From the NCBI GenBank assembly GCA_016219985.1, contig JACRJO010000020.1, positions 1-64,000 of the forward strand: a DNA stretch of 64,000 bases. Direction: 5' to 3'. Numbering within the stretch: position 1 is the first letter of the stretch; each line of letters starts with the position of its first letter. A program made the translations under genes and the position numbers. The stretch is from Sphingobacteriales bacterium. Lineage in GTDB: Bacteria > Bacteroidota > Bacteroidia > Chitinophagales > Chitinophagaceae. Below are positions 40,959 to 49,300 of the stretch, in pieces. The notes beneath the pieces were generated by a model, which saw nothing but the letters and a program-made list of their open reading frames with translations, was not told where the DNA came from and searched no databases.

Positions 40959-41759
40959 TTAATAGAGGATTAATTCCCTGATAATGATCAGGATTCCCAT
41001 GATCAGCACAAACCAGCCGAACCCTTTTCGCAGGGAAGCCGGGGATATTTTTTCGGAAAGGCGGCTGCCGATAAACAAACCGGCGGCAGACAACAGGGTA
41101 AAAATGCCAAGCAGGGTCCAGTCAAATTCAAAATGTTTGAGGCTGAATAGAAAACCAAACAGGGAATTGATGGCAATGATGAGCAGGGAGGTGCCCACGG
41201 CTGTTTTCATATCCAGTCCCAGGAACAATACCAGGGTGGGGATGATCAGGAAACCGCCGCCGGCGCCGAGCATGCCGGTCACTACCCCGATCAGCAGGCC
41301 GAAGAACATCAGGGGGAATACCCGTTCACCGCCTTCTTTGGCTTTTAATTTTTCCGTACTGCTTTCTTTATTTTTTATCATGGAATAAGAGGCCAGCAGC
41401 ATGAGGACCGCGAATACGAGCATCAGCAACATATTTTTTGTTACGATGATCTTTCCCAGGCTGAAAAGGGTATCCGGTATTGCTGGCAGCAAATAGTGCC
41501 GGGTCAGGAAGATGGAAAAAATAGAAGGGAAGCCGAATTCGGTCACAGCCCTGAAATCAAGCAGTTTCCGGGAGTAGGCCCTGAGCCCGCCGACCAGGCT
41601 GGTGGCGCCCACGATAAACAGCGAACTGGTGGTGGCCAGTACGGGATCCTGGCTCATCAGGTACACCAGCACCGGTACGGTAAGAATGGAACCACCACTG
41701 CCTACCAGGCCCAGTGAAATACCGATGAATACTGCTGCTATATAACCAAGGATTTCCAT
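40959..41759 (-). CDS. Sulfite exporter TauE/SafE family protein
   Basis: 266 residues with about eight membrane segments in two repeated halves. The repeat is visible in G-L-V-G-S-G-G-S-I-L-T-V-P (about 19-31) and M-L-G-A-G-G-G-F-L-I-I-P (about 163-174). It probably exports sulfite, thiosulfate or an organosulfonate, the end products of persulfide oxidation. It has its own Crp-type operator (41801-41814) and the downstream CstB-like gene has another. Confidence 0.9.
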   Translation of the reverse strand: MEILGYIAAVFIGISLGLVGSGGSILTVPVLVYLMSQDPVLATTSSLFIVGATSLVGGLRAYSRKLLDFRAVTEFGFPSIFSIFLTRHYLLPAIPDTLFSLGKIIVTKNMLLMLVFAVLMLLASYSMIKNKESSTEKLKAKEGGERVFPLMFFGLLIGVVTGMLGAGGGFLIIPTLVLFLGLDMKTAVGTSLLIIAINSLFGFLFSLKHFEFDWTLLGIFTLLSAAGLFIGSRLSEKISPASLRKGFGWFVLIMGILIIIRELILY

Positions 41760-41770
41760 ACCGTTTTATG

Positions 41771-41814
41771 CAAGGTTAGGGGAACTGTTTTTTTCCGGGG
41801 GTGACAGAAATCAC
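41771..41814 (-). promoter_or_regulatory. Crp-type operator and -7 box before the TauE/SafE gene
   Basis: GTGA-TTTCTG-TCAC on the minus strand (41814-41801), then 22 nt, then TAACCTTG (41778-41771), a 5/6 match to TAnnTTTG, 11 bp before the ATG. The operator lies just beyond the stop codon of the crp-type gene. Confidence 0.6.
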
Positions 41815-41825
41815 AGCGGGTATGC

Positions 41826-42443
41826 TCAGGTCAGTTCGATCATATTCCGGTGCAGTTTCACCAGGTTGCGCTGTTCCATTTTTTTCAGCAGCCGGGATAT
41901 GACTTCCCGGGAACTGTTAAGGTCATCGGCAATCTGCTGGTGCGAGATATCCATGCTCTTTTTGCCCGTTTTTTCCGCATACCGCTTCAGGTAAAATTCC
42001 AGCCGTTCGTCCATATTGCGAAAGGCGATATTGTCCACAACGGATAATAACTCATCAAACCGGTTGCGGTAGGTCTGGATAACGAACTGGTACCAGGTTT
42101 TGTACTGGTTCATCATATCATCCATCAGGTGTACCGGGATCATCAGTACTTCCGAATCTTCTTCCGCAACGGCCATGACCTCGCTGGTATGCGTCTGGAT
42201 CGCGCAGATCATGGATACGGCACAGGCCTGCCCGGGGAGCAGGTAATACATCAGGAATTCACCGCCATCCTGGTTTTCCCGGTAAATTTTTACCCGGCCT
42301 TCCAGTACCAGGGCGGTGGATTTTATATATTGGCCGGTCCGCATGATCACGTCGCCGGCATTAAAACTTCGCTGTACGGCTTCTTTTTCGATCAGTTCGA
42401 TCAGTCCGGGTTCAAATTGGGGGAATCGTTCTTTCCAGTTCAT
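41826..42443 (-). CDS. Crp/Fnr family transcriptional regulator
   Basis: 205 residues: a cyclic-nucleotide-binding-like beta roll (about 20-115), a dimer helix and a C-terminal winged helix. The recognition helix S-S-R-E-V-I-S-R (Arg179, Glu180, Arg184) matches the E. coli CRP residues that read GTGA (Arg180, Glu181, Arg185). Five GTGA-N6-TCAC-type palindromes lie in front of nearby sulfur genes, so this protein is the obvious candidate to bind them. Cys74 and Cys80 in the beta roll could be a thiol sensor. No FNR-type N-terminal Cys cluster is present. The TauE gene follows it. Confidence 0.9.
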   Translation of the reverse strand: MNWKERFPQFEPGLIELIEKEAVQRSFNAGDVIMRTGQYIKSTALVLEGRVKIYRENQDGGEFLMYYLLPGQACAVSMICAIQTHTSEVMAVAEEDSEVLMIPVHLMDDMMNQYKTWYQFVIQTYRNRFDELLSVVDNIAFRNMDERLEFYLKRYAEKTGKKSMDISHQQIADDLNSSREVISRLLKKMEQRNLVKLHRNMIELT

Positions 42444-42452
42444 GGTTCAAAG

Positions 42453-43733
42453 TTAGGGTTCTAAAATCTTTTCCATTTTCATACTCCGGCTGCCTTTGAT
42501 CAGGATATGTGTATGTTCAAAAGCCTGCTGCTGAAACCATTTTTTTGCTTCTTCTGAATGGCTGAAGGAAATATAGGGATGCGGGATCTTCAGGAAATCT
42601 CCACCGACGAGCACCACCTTTTCCCAGGCCGTTTGACCGATCAGGTCAATGATGGCCTTATGTTCAGCCAGGCTGCTGTCTCCCAGCTCGGCCATGGCGC
42701 CCAGCACCAGGACCCTGGAGGGAGCCTGCAAACGGGCAAAGTTCTCAATGGCCAGTTTCATGCTGCTGGGATTGGCATTGTAGGCGTCGAGTATAACCTG
42801 GTTGCTGCCGCTTTGCAGCAGTTGTGAACGGCTGTTGGAGGGCTGGTAGTCTTCAATGGCGGACCTGATCTGTTCATCCGGTACTTTAAAATGCTTCCCG
42901 ATAGCAACGGCCAGCAATACATTGGGAAGGTTGTAATCTCCCACCAGTTTTGTTTTGATCAGTCCCGTATCCGCGCCCTTCGTGATCTCCACTTCAAGGA
43001 AGGGTTCATTTTTTACCGTATGACCTTCCAGGTCCGCGCCGGCCGTTCCGTATTTGATGATACGGGCTATATCATGGCTCATGCTGCGGAGATAGTCATA
43101 ATCCCACATCACGAAAGCGGTACCTCCGTGCGCCCGCAGGTAATCAAAAAGTTCTCCTTTTCCCCGCCGGACACCTTCTTCCCCGCCAAATCCCCCGAGA
43201 TGCGCCTTGCCGCAATTGGTAATGACTCCATAGGTTGGCTGCGCATATTCGCAATAGCCGGCAATTTCTTTCCGGTGATTGGCCCCCATCTCGATCACAG
43301 CGATCTCCGCATCCGCTTTTATCGTTAAAAGGGTGAGGGGGATGCCGATATGGTTATTGAGGTTACCTTCTGTGGTAGCAGTTTTATATTTTGTGGCGAG
43401 TACCGCATGCACCAGTTCCTTCGTGGTGGTTTTGCCGTTGCTGCCGGTGATGGCAATAAAGGGAATGGAGAATTGTTCCCGGTGATACCGGGCCAGGGCC
43501 TGCAGTGTTTTCAGCACATCTTCCACGAGGATCGTTTTTCCCTCAAGGAAAAATTCCGGTTCATCAATCACCGCGCAGGCTGCCCCGGCGTCGATTGCCT
43601 GCCGGGCAAATTGATTGCCATTGAAGGTATCGCCTTTGAGCGCAAAGAACATATCACCGGGCTTTAACCGGCGGGTATCCGTTTGTATGGAAGGGTTGCG
43701 CAGGTATAATTCGTAGAGGGATTCGATGTTCAT
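42453..43733 (-). CDS. murF: UDP-N-acetylmuramoyl-tripeptide--D-alanyl-D-alanine ligase
   Basis: 426 residues from ATG 43733 (M-N-I-E-S-L-Y-E-L-Y); the upstream 39 codons of the open frame run through low-complexity intergenic DNA. The Mur ligase P-loop is G-S-N-G-K-T-T-T (97-104). Further motifs are E-M-G-A-N-H and D-A-Y-N-A-N-P-S-S-M. It adds D-Ala-D-Ala to the peptidoglycan precursor. Its place next to gldJ is conserved in many Bacteroidota. It lies 9 bp before the crp-type gene on the same strand. Confidence 0.94.
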   Translation of the reverse strand: MNIESLYELYLRNPSIQTDTRRLKPGDMFFALKGDTFNGNQFARQAIDAGAACAVIDEPEFFLEGKTILVEDVLKTLQALARYHREQFSIPFIAITGSNGKTTTKELVHAVLATKYKTATTEGNLNNHIGIPLTLLTIKADAEIAVIEMGANHRKEIAGYCEYAQPTYGVITNCGKAHLGGFGGEEGVRRGKGELFDYLRAHGGTAFVMWDYDYLRSMSHDIARIIKYGTAGADLEGHTVKNEPFLEVEITKGADTGLIKTKLVGDYNLPNVLLAVAIGKHFKVPDEQIRSAIEDYQPSNSRSQLLQSGSNQVILDAYNANPSSMKLAIENFARLQAPSRVLVLGAMAELGDSSLAEHKAIIDLIGQTAWEKVVLVGGDFLKIPHPYISFSHSEEAKKWFQQQAFEHTHILIKGSRSMKMEKILEP

Positions 43734-43847
43734 GATGTAAAAGTAATGAACTCCGAACTCCGAACCCGCAACCATCAGCCCGTTAAAACTATCAGTGAAC
43801 TTTCCGCATATCAAGCTAACCCCGAACGCTGAACTCCGAACTTTGAA
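43734..43847. repeat. Low-complexity GAACTCCGAA words between gldJ and murF
   Basis: Degenerate repeats of the word GAACTCCGAA occur near 43748-43766 and 43820-43846. One of several intergenic regions in this window filled by its own short degenerate word. Confidence 0.5.
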
Positions 43848-43874
43848 CAAAAAAAAGCCCCCCGTTTCCGGAGG
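43848..43874 (-). terminator. Terminator after gldJ
   Basis: On the minus strand CCTCCG-GAAA-CGGGGG, a stem closed by a GNRA tetraloop, followed by GC and a run of T. It lies 18 bp after the gldJ stop. Confidence 0.85.
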
Positions 43875-43891
43875 ACCGTATTTTAATTAGC

Positions 43892-45451
43892 TTATCTTTT
43901 TTGTCGTCTCGCTTTGAAGTACTGGCCAGTTTTGCGTTTATTGCCTTCGGGGCTTCCCATACGGTTCATGGCGCAACGGAAACCGAGGGTGCTGAGGGCC
44001 TGGTCTTCTTCGAGGTAGCGACGGCTGCCGGGGGATAACCAGTAAGCCCGGTCATTCCAGCTGCCTCCCTTGTACACTTTGGATTTTTCAGGATGGATCA
44101 GGGTGGTATTACCATACCCATAAGAAGATTGTGATAAAGAGTCACCATCGAGGAAGTCGATCACATTACCCCGCTGGTAGTTCCGGCGGTTCTTGCTTTC
44201 CGCATCGGTTACATTCACCATTTTCACGCGACCCAGGCTGTCTTTTTCATAGCGGGTGGCGGGATCCATCGTGGTGGAGTCCACTACATATAATTTTTTG
44301 TATTCGTTACCACGGAACGGAGCCGGCTGGTCATCGAAATCAAGTGCAGACAGCGGGCGATAGGTATCTTCCACCCACTCACTCACGTTACCGGCCATAT
44401 TATATACACCGAATCCATTGGGGTAAAAAGAATTCACAGGAGCAGTGTAAAAAGCACGGTCATTCAGCCCACCTGCCACACCGGCATTATCTCCTGAGCC
44501 TCTTTTAAAGTTAGCCAGGAACACCCCCTGCCAGCTGCCGCGACGGGTGTCACGCAGACCATTCACATTCTGTGACCAGGGGTATACCTGTTTGTTAGAC
44601 TGTAACTCTTCCCCTCTCTTGCCTTCTTTCAGGCTGGGGCGGGGGTTCTGGTTGATCAGGCCATAAGCCGCATATTCCCACTCGGATTCAAAAGGCAGGC
44701 GGTAATCAGGCAGCATCACACCGGACTCCATATTCGGAGCCATCGGGGGCTGACCTTTTTTAGACTGCATGGCTTTGCCGGGAGGGGCCGTGTATAAACC
44801 TAAGAGGTATGATTTGGTCGTAAAGTTATTGTCGCCCTGCTGAGCGCCGGGTTTCAGGTTGGCTTTGTTGATATACCCTTTCTGTACGAGGGTTCCTTCA
44901 TTTACACGGTCACTTCTCCAGAGACAGAAATCCTTGGCCTGTCTCCAGGTAACACCCACCACAGGGTAGTCGTTGAAACCGGGGTGACGGAAATAGAATT
45001 CAACCATAGGTTCATTATAGCTCAGCTCGCTTCTCCATACCAGGGTATCGGGTAAAGCCCCTTCGAGGATCTTGGCATTGGCAGGATCCGTGGGATCAAA
45101 AACCCGGGTCAGCCAGTGCAGGTACTCGCGGTAGTGAACGTTGGCCACTTCGGTGCGGTCAATATAGAAGGAAGGAACAGATACACGGCGGGGAATATTA
45201 TTCCAGTCGCCCATCACATCCTCCTCTGTCTGACCCATAGTGAAAGTACCACCTTCCACGAACACCAGACCGGGGCCGAGGCCTTGTTCTTTCGCCTTGG
45301 ACACCTGGAAACCACCCTGGTTCTTGTCGTTGTAATTCCAGCCGGTTACACTGGATTTGTTGCCTTTTTTGCCTGAACCGGATCCTTTACAGGATGCCAG
45401 CAGCACCACACAGGATAGTAGGATTGTTAAGTTTCTCATTGTTTTTTGCAT
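43892..45451 (-). CDS. gldJ: Gliding motility lipoprotein GldJ
   Basis: About 519 residues with a lipoprotein signal (L-T-I-L-L-S-C-V-V-L-L-A-S-C). The body is a formylglycine-generating-enzyme-like (SUMF1) domain: G-G-T-F-T-M-G near the start, V-T-W-R-Q-A-K-D-F-C-L-W and G-G-S-W-N-D-R-A-Y near the end. GldJ proteins share this fold and are needed for gliding and stability of the type IX secretion motor. The neighbours porU, porV and murF support the assignment. The start could be ATG 45451 or 45439; the frame is open to 45502. Confidence 0.9.
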   Translation of the reverse strand: MQKTMRNLTILLSCVVLLASCKGSGSGKKGNKSSVTGWNYNDKNQGGFQVSKAKEQGLGPGLVFVEGGTFTMGQTEEDVMGDWNNIPRRVSVPSFYIDRTEVANVHYREYLHWLTRVFDPTDPANAKILEGALPDTLVWRSELSYNEPMVEFYFRHPGFNDYPVVGVTWRQAKDFCLWRSDRVNEGTLVQKGYINKANLKPGAQQGDNNFTTKSYLLGLYTAPPGKAMQSKKGQPPMAPNMESGVMLPDYRLPFESEWEYAAYGLINQNPRPSLKEGKRGEELQSNKQVYPWSQNVNGLRDTRRGSWQGVFLANFKRGSGDNAGVAGGLNDRAFYTAPVNSFYPNGFGVYNMAGNVSEWVEDTYRPLSALDFDDQPAPFRGNEYKKLYVVDSTTMDPATRYEKDSLGRVKMVNVTDAESKNRRNYQRGNVIDFLDGDSLSQSSYGYGNTTLIHPEKSKVYKGGSWNDRAYWLSPGSRRYLEEDQALSTLGFRCAMNRMGSPEGNKRKTGQYFKARRQKR

Positions 45452-45615
45452 AAACCTATGAATTGGAATAATTTTAACGCCGGGCGGGGTAAAATATTGC
45501 ACCCTGGGTCATTTTTACCCCCCGGATTGCGAATATATAGACTTTAGCCAAGACCATTCACGCAGAAATACCTTTTTTTAAACGGGAAATTCCCATCAAA
45601 CCAATGGGTTAGCAC

Positions 45616-48600
45616 ATGTACCAATGCAGGGGTTTTGTTATAGCAGGCATGCTTTTGCTGGCCCCTTTTTTCGGGTCCTCCCAGCGAAATTATGCCCCCC
45701 ATTCGGTGCTGGCCGCGGGTGACTGGTATAAGTTCAGTACCCGGGAGCCCGGGATCTACAAAATAGATCTTCCTTTTTTGGTTTCCCTCGGCATCCAGGC
45801 CCATAATCTTTCATCAGCTTCTTTCCGGCTTTTCGGAACCGGCGGAGCTATGCTGCCGGAAGCCAATAACGGGAATTACCGCGATGATCTTACTGAAATT
45901 GCCGTGCAGGTGGAAGATGGCGGGGACGGGGTCCTGAATGGTACCGATTATATCCTGTTTTTTTCAACCGGTCCGGATCAATGGGTAAAAGATTCCCTGA
46001 ACCAGTCTTTCCTACATAAAAAGAATCTTTACACGGGGCAGTCTTTCTATTTTATTACGATCGGCGGTAATGGAAAAAGAATAGGGCAGGCACCGGTAGC
46101 CGGGTCGCCCACTGTTACCGTTAACTTTTTTTCGGAACATTTTTTTCATGAACTCGACACGGTCAATTTTCTTTCCGGGGGCAAAGAATGGTACGGGGAA
46201 GAATTTGCTAATGCACCGGGCAAGATATTGAGCCGGAACTTCCCGTTATCCCTGCCCGGTTTACAGGCGGGAGCGGCCCTGACCCTTCGGAGCCAGTGCG
46301 CGGCAAGGTCCGTAGGCAGCGCCAGCCGCTTCGATATACGGATCGATAACCAGCCAATGGCCCAGTTGCTGCTTAACCCGGTAAGCGGCGGGACCTATGA
46401 TGTGTTTGTTCAGCAGGCCACGCTGAGTTCGACGGGAACTTTATCATCAGTCACACCTGTTATTAATTATACCTACACTCCCGGCAGTTTTAATTCGCAG
46501 GGCTGGTTAAACTGGTTTGAATTATTTACAAGAAGGGCTATTTCGCTGGAGGGAAACAACCAGCTCCTGTTCCGCGACTGGCAATCAGTAGGCGCTAATA
46601 CGGCGGAGTTTGCAGTGGCCCGGGCCAACAGCAACACCCGGGTATGGGATATCACGGACCCGCTAAGTCCGTTGAAAATGGCCGGGGAACTGAACGGGAA
46701 TGAATACCGGTTTGTGAATGATTGTTCTAGGCTCAGGGAATACGCTGCCTTTACCAATCCCGGTTTTTTGCAGCCTGTTGCCATTGGGAAAATAGCCAAC
46801 CAGGATCTTCATGGCAGTACACCGGCTGACCTGCTGATCGTAACGCATACTTCCCTGCTGCCGCAGGCCCGCCGCCTCGCCCTGTTTCACCAGCAACGGG
46901 ACAATTACAGGGTGGCGCTGGTTACCACGGAACAGGTGTACCAGGAATTCGGAAGCGGAAGCCCGGACCCTGTGGCCATCCGGGATTTTGTAAAAATGTA
47001 CTATGACAAATATGGGATGGTTCCGGCAGACAAACCCCGTTTTCTCCTGTTATTTGGAGATGCCTCCTTTGATTACCGGGACCGGTTGTTCAATAATACC
47101 AGCCTGGTGCCGGCCTGGCAAAGCAGCCAGTCAGCCGATCCCTTATCCACGTACGCATCGGATGATTTTTTCGGTTTCCTGGATGATAATGAGGATATCA
47201 ATTCCGGTCTTGTTTCTAATTATCTTGATATCGGCATTGGCCGGGTGCCGGCAAAAAATGCGGAAGAGGCCGGCCGTTTTGTTGATAAAGTAACAACCTA
47301 TTATGACAGGGAAAGTATGGGTCCCTGGCGAAATAATCTCACGTTTATTGCAGATGATGAAGACGGGAATCTCCACCTGCAGGACGCCGAACTTATTACA
47401 GGTACTGCCACTGCTGTGGCCCCCGCTTTTAACCAGCAGAAAATTTACCTCGATGCCTATCAGCAGGAGAGCGGGGCCGGGGGAAGCCGCTATCCCCAGG
47501 TTAACCAGGCCATCAATAACCAGGTATATAATGGTACGCTGATCTGGAATTATAACGGGCATGGCGGTTCGGCCCGGCTGGCGGAAGAAACCATCCTCGA
47601 TCAGTCGGTCATTAACAACTGGAACAATAAAAACCGCCTGCCTTTATTTATTACGGCCACCTGCGATTTTGCTCCCTATGATAACCCGCTGGTGAATTCT
47701 ATCGGGGAAAACCTGTTATTGAGACCCGCCACCGGAGCCATTGCCCTGATGACCACGACAAGACCCGTCTTTGCCTTCAGCAACCGGGTGATGAACAATA
47801 ATTATATACAGTATGCTTTGCAGGCGGGCAGTGACGGGCGATACAGGACCCTGGGCGACGCGGTTAAAGAAGCGAAGAACTTTACCTACCAGACCCTCCC
47901 CGATATTTCAAATAACCGGAAGTTTACCCTGCTGGGCGATCCGGCCATGACCCTGGCCTTCCCGGTATTAAAAATAAGACCCGTATTTATAAACGGGATC
48001 CCGGCTGCCCAGGCCGACACCCTGAGCGCCCAGGAAACTATTACCATTGACGGGGAAGTTACCGACCAGCAGGGAACCCTGCTCAGCGGGTTTAACGGGA
48101 ATGTATACCCGGCGGTCTTCGATAAGCCGCAAACCATTACCACCCTGGGCAATGACCCGGGCAGTCAGCCCGTTCCTTTCCAGGCCTGGCAAACCACTTT
48201 GTTCCGTGGAAAATTCTCCGTGGCCAGCGGCCGTTTCAGGATTTCATTCAAAATGCCAAAGGATATCAATTTCCAGTATGGGAATGGCCGGCTCAGTTTG
48301 TATGCGGAAGACGGTAGCCTTGACGGGCAGGGGCTTTTCACAAATTTCATAGTGGGGGGGATCGGCCAGGGCGGGAGCGGGGACGGGGAAGGCCCGGTCA
48401 TCAAGGCCTGGCTGAATGATGAACTTTTTGCCAACGGGGGACTGACCAATCAAAACCCGGTATTACTGCTGCGCCTAGCTGATTCTTCCGGGATCAACAC
48501 AACCGGGATCGGGATCGGCCATGATATCGTGGCCACCCTCGACGGGGATAACAGCCGCTATTTTATACTCAATGATTTTTACCAGGCAGACCAGGACAGC

Positions 48601-49041
48601 TACCAGTTGGGGAAGCTGCGGTTCCAGTTGCCGGAACTCTCCCCCGGGCCCCATAGCCTAAAGATCAAAGCCTGGGATGTGATGAATAATTCCAGCGAGA
48701 TCCTGCTGGAATTCATGGTAGCAAATGACGGCGACCTGGAACTCAGTCATGTGCTGAACTACCCCAATCCCTTTACCACGGAGACCCGGTTCTGGTTTGA
48801 ACACAATAAACCCGGTCAGCCCCTGCAGGTGCAGTTGCAGGTTATGACAATAACCGGCAGGGTTATACGCTCCATTACCAGTAGTATCGTTCCTGAAGGA
48901 AACCGGGTGACGGAAATCATATGGGACGGCAAGGACGACTTTGGCAGCCGGCCGGGGAGGGGGGTATATATTTACAAATTGCGGGTTATTGCAGGCAGTA
49001 AAAAAACGAAGGAGGTGCTCGGGAAACTGGTAATGTTATGA
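45616..49041 (+). CDS. porU: Type IX secretion system sortase PorU
   Basis: 1141 residues. A signal peptide (G-M-L-L-L-A-P-F-F-G-S-S-Q) is followed by N-terminal beta domains and a C25 gingipain-like peptidase domain. The catalytic His649 is in N-G-H-G-G and Cys683 in T-A-T-C-D-F. A C-terminal beta domain (about 1040-1141) has the N-Y-P-N-P-F-T start and the G-x-Y-I-Y-K-L end of T9SS-type C-terminal domains. PorU removes the C-terminal signal of type IX cargo and attaches the cargo to the surface. It is divergent from gldJ (114 bp or more) and upstream of porV. Confidence 0.95.
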   Translation: MYQCRGFVIAGMLLLAPFFGSSQRNYAPHSVLAAGDWYKFSTREPGIYKIDLPFLVSLGIQAHNLSSASFRLFGTGGAMLPEANNGNYRDDLTEIAVQVEDGGDGVLNGTDYILFFSTGPDQWVKDSLNQSFLHKKNLYTGQSFYFITIGGNGKRIGQAPVAGSPTVTVNFFSEHFFHELDTVNFLSGGKEWYGEEFANAPGKILSRNFPLSLPGLQAGAALTLRSQCAARSVGSASRFDIRIDNQPMAQLLLNPVSGGTYDVFVQQATLSSTGTLSSVTPVINYTYTPGSFNSQGWLNWFELFTRRAISLEGNNQLLFRDWQSVGANTAEFAVARANSNTRVWDITDPLSPLKMAGELNGNEYRFVNDCSRLREYAAFTNPGFLQPVAIGKIANQDLHGSTPADLLIVTHTSLLPQARRLALFHQQRDNYRVALVTTEQVYQEFGSGSPDPVAIRDFVKMYYDKYGMVPADKPRFLLLFGDASFDYRDRLFNNTSLVPAWQSSQSADPLSTYASDDFFGFLDDNEDINSGLVSNYLDIGIGRVPAKNAEEAGRFVDKVTTYYDRESMGPWRNNLTFIADDEDGNLHLQDAELITGTATAVAPAFNQQKIYLDAYQQESGAGGSRYPQVNQAINNQVYNGTLIWNYNGHGGSARLAEETILDQSVINNWNNKNRLPLFITATCDFAPYDNPLVNSIGENLLLRPATGAIALMTTTRPVFAFSNRVMNNNYIQYALQAGSDGRYRTLGDAVKEAKNFTYQTLPDISNNRKFTLLGDPAMTLAFPVLKIRPVFINGIPAAQADTLSAQETITIDGEVTDQQGTLLSGFNGNVYPAVFDKPQTITTLGNDPGSQPVPFQAWQTTLFRGKFSVASGRFRISFKMPKDINFQYGNGRLSLYAEDGSLDGQGLFTNFIVGGIGQGGSGDGEGPVIKAWLNDELFANGGLTNQNPVLLLRLADSSGINTTGIGIGHDIVATLDGDNSRYFILNDFYQADQDSYQLGKLRFQLPELSPGPHSLKIKAWDVMNNSSEILLEFMVANDGDLELSHVLNYPNPFTTETRFWFEHNKPGQPLQVQLQVMTITGRVIRSITSSIVPEGNRVTEIIWDGKDDFGSRPGRGVYIYKLRVIAGSKKTKEVLGKLVML

Positions 49042-49245
49042 TTTTTTATCATTTTTTATCCTATTTTCAGCCTTGAAAACCAGTATGTAAGCTTTTTAAC
49101 AGTAAAAATTAAAATTGACAATAAAAACGGAAAACAGACGTTTTTTTCAAGAAATTTGTTCATTGGCAAGCGCCAACATAACTACAAAAACCATTGAGAA
49201 CCACCTGAAACGGCATTTTTTTCGTTTCAGATAATTTCTCTATTT

Positions 49246-49253
49246 TAGTTTTG
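49246..49253 (+). promoter_or_regulatory. Bacteroidetes -7 box before porV
   Basis: TAGTTTTG, a perfect TAnnTTTG match, 47 bp before the ATG at 49301 and after a T-rich region. It suggests porV has its own promoter in addition to any readthrough from porU. Confidence 0.45.
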
Positions 49254-49300
49254 TATTTATGCAAATGCTCTATATTTACACCATTATTAAAAATTTTCTA

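Noticed and set aside
39454..41759. Calling the genes cstB, tauE and sqr by symbol
   Set aside because: Domain order and context resemble the Staphylococcus system, but orthology cannot be shown without a search, so symbols are left empty.
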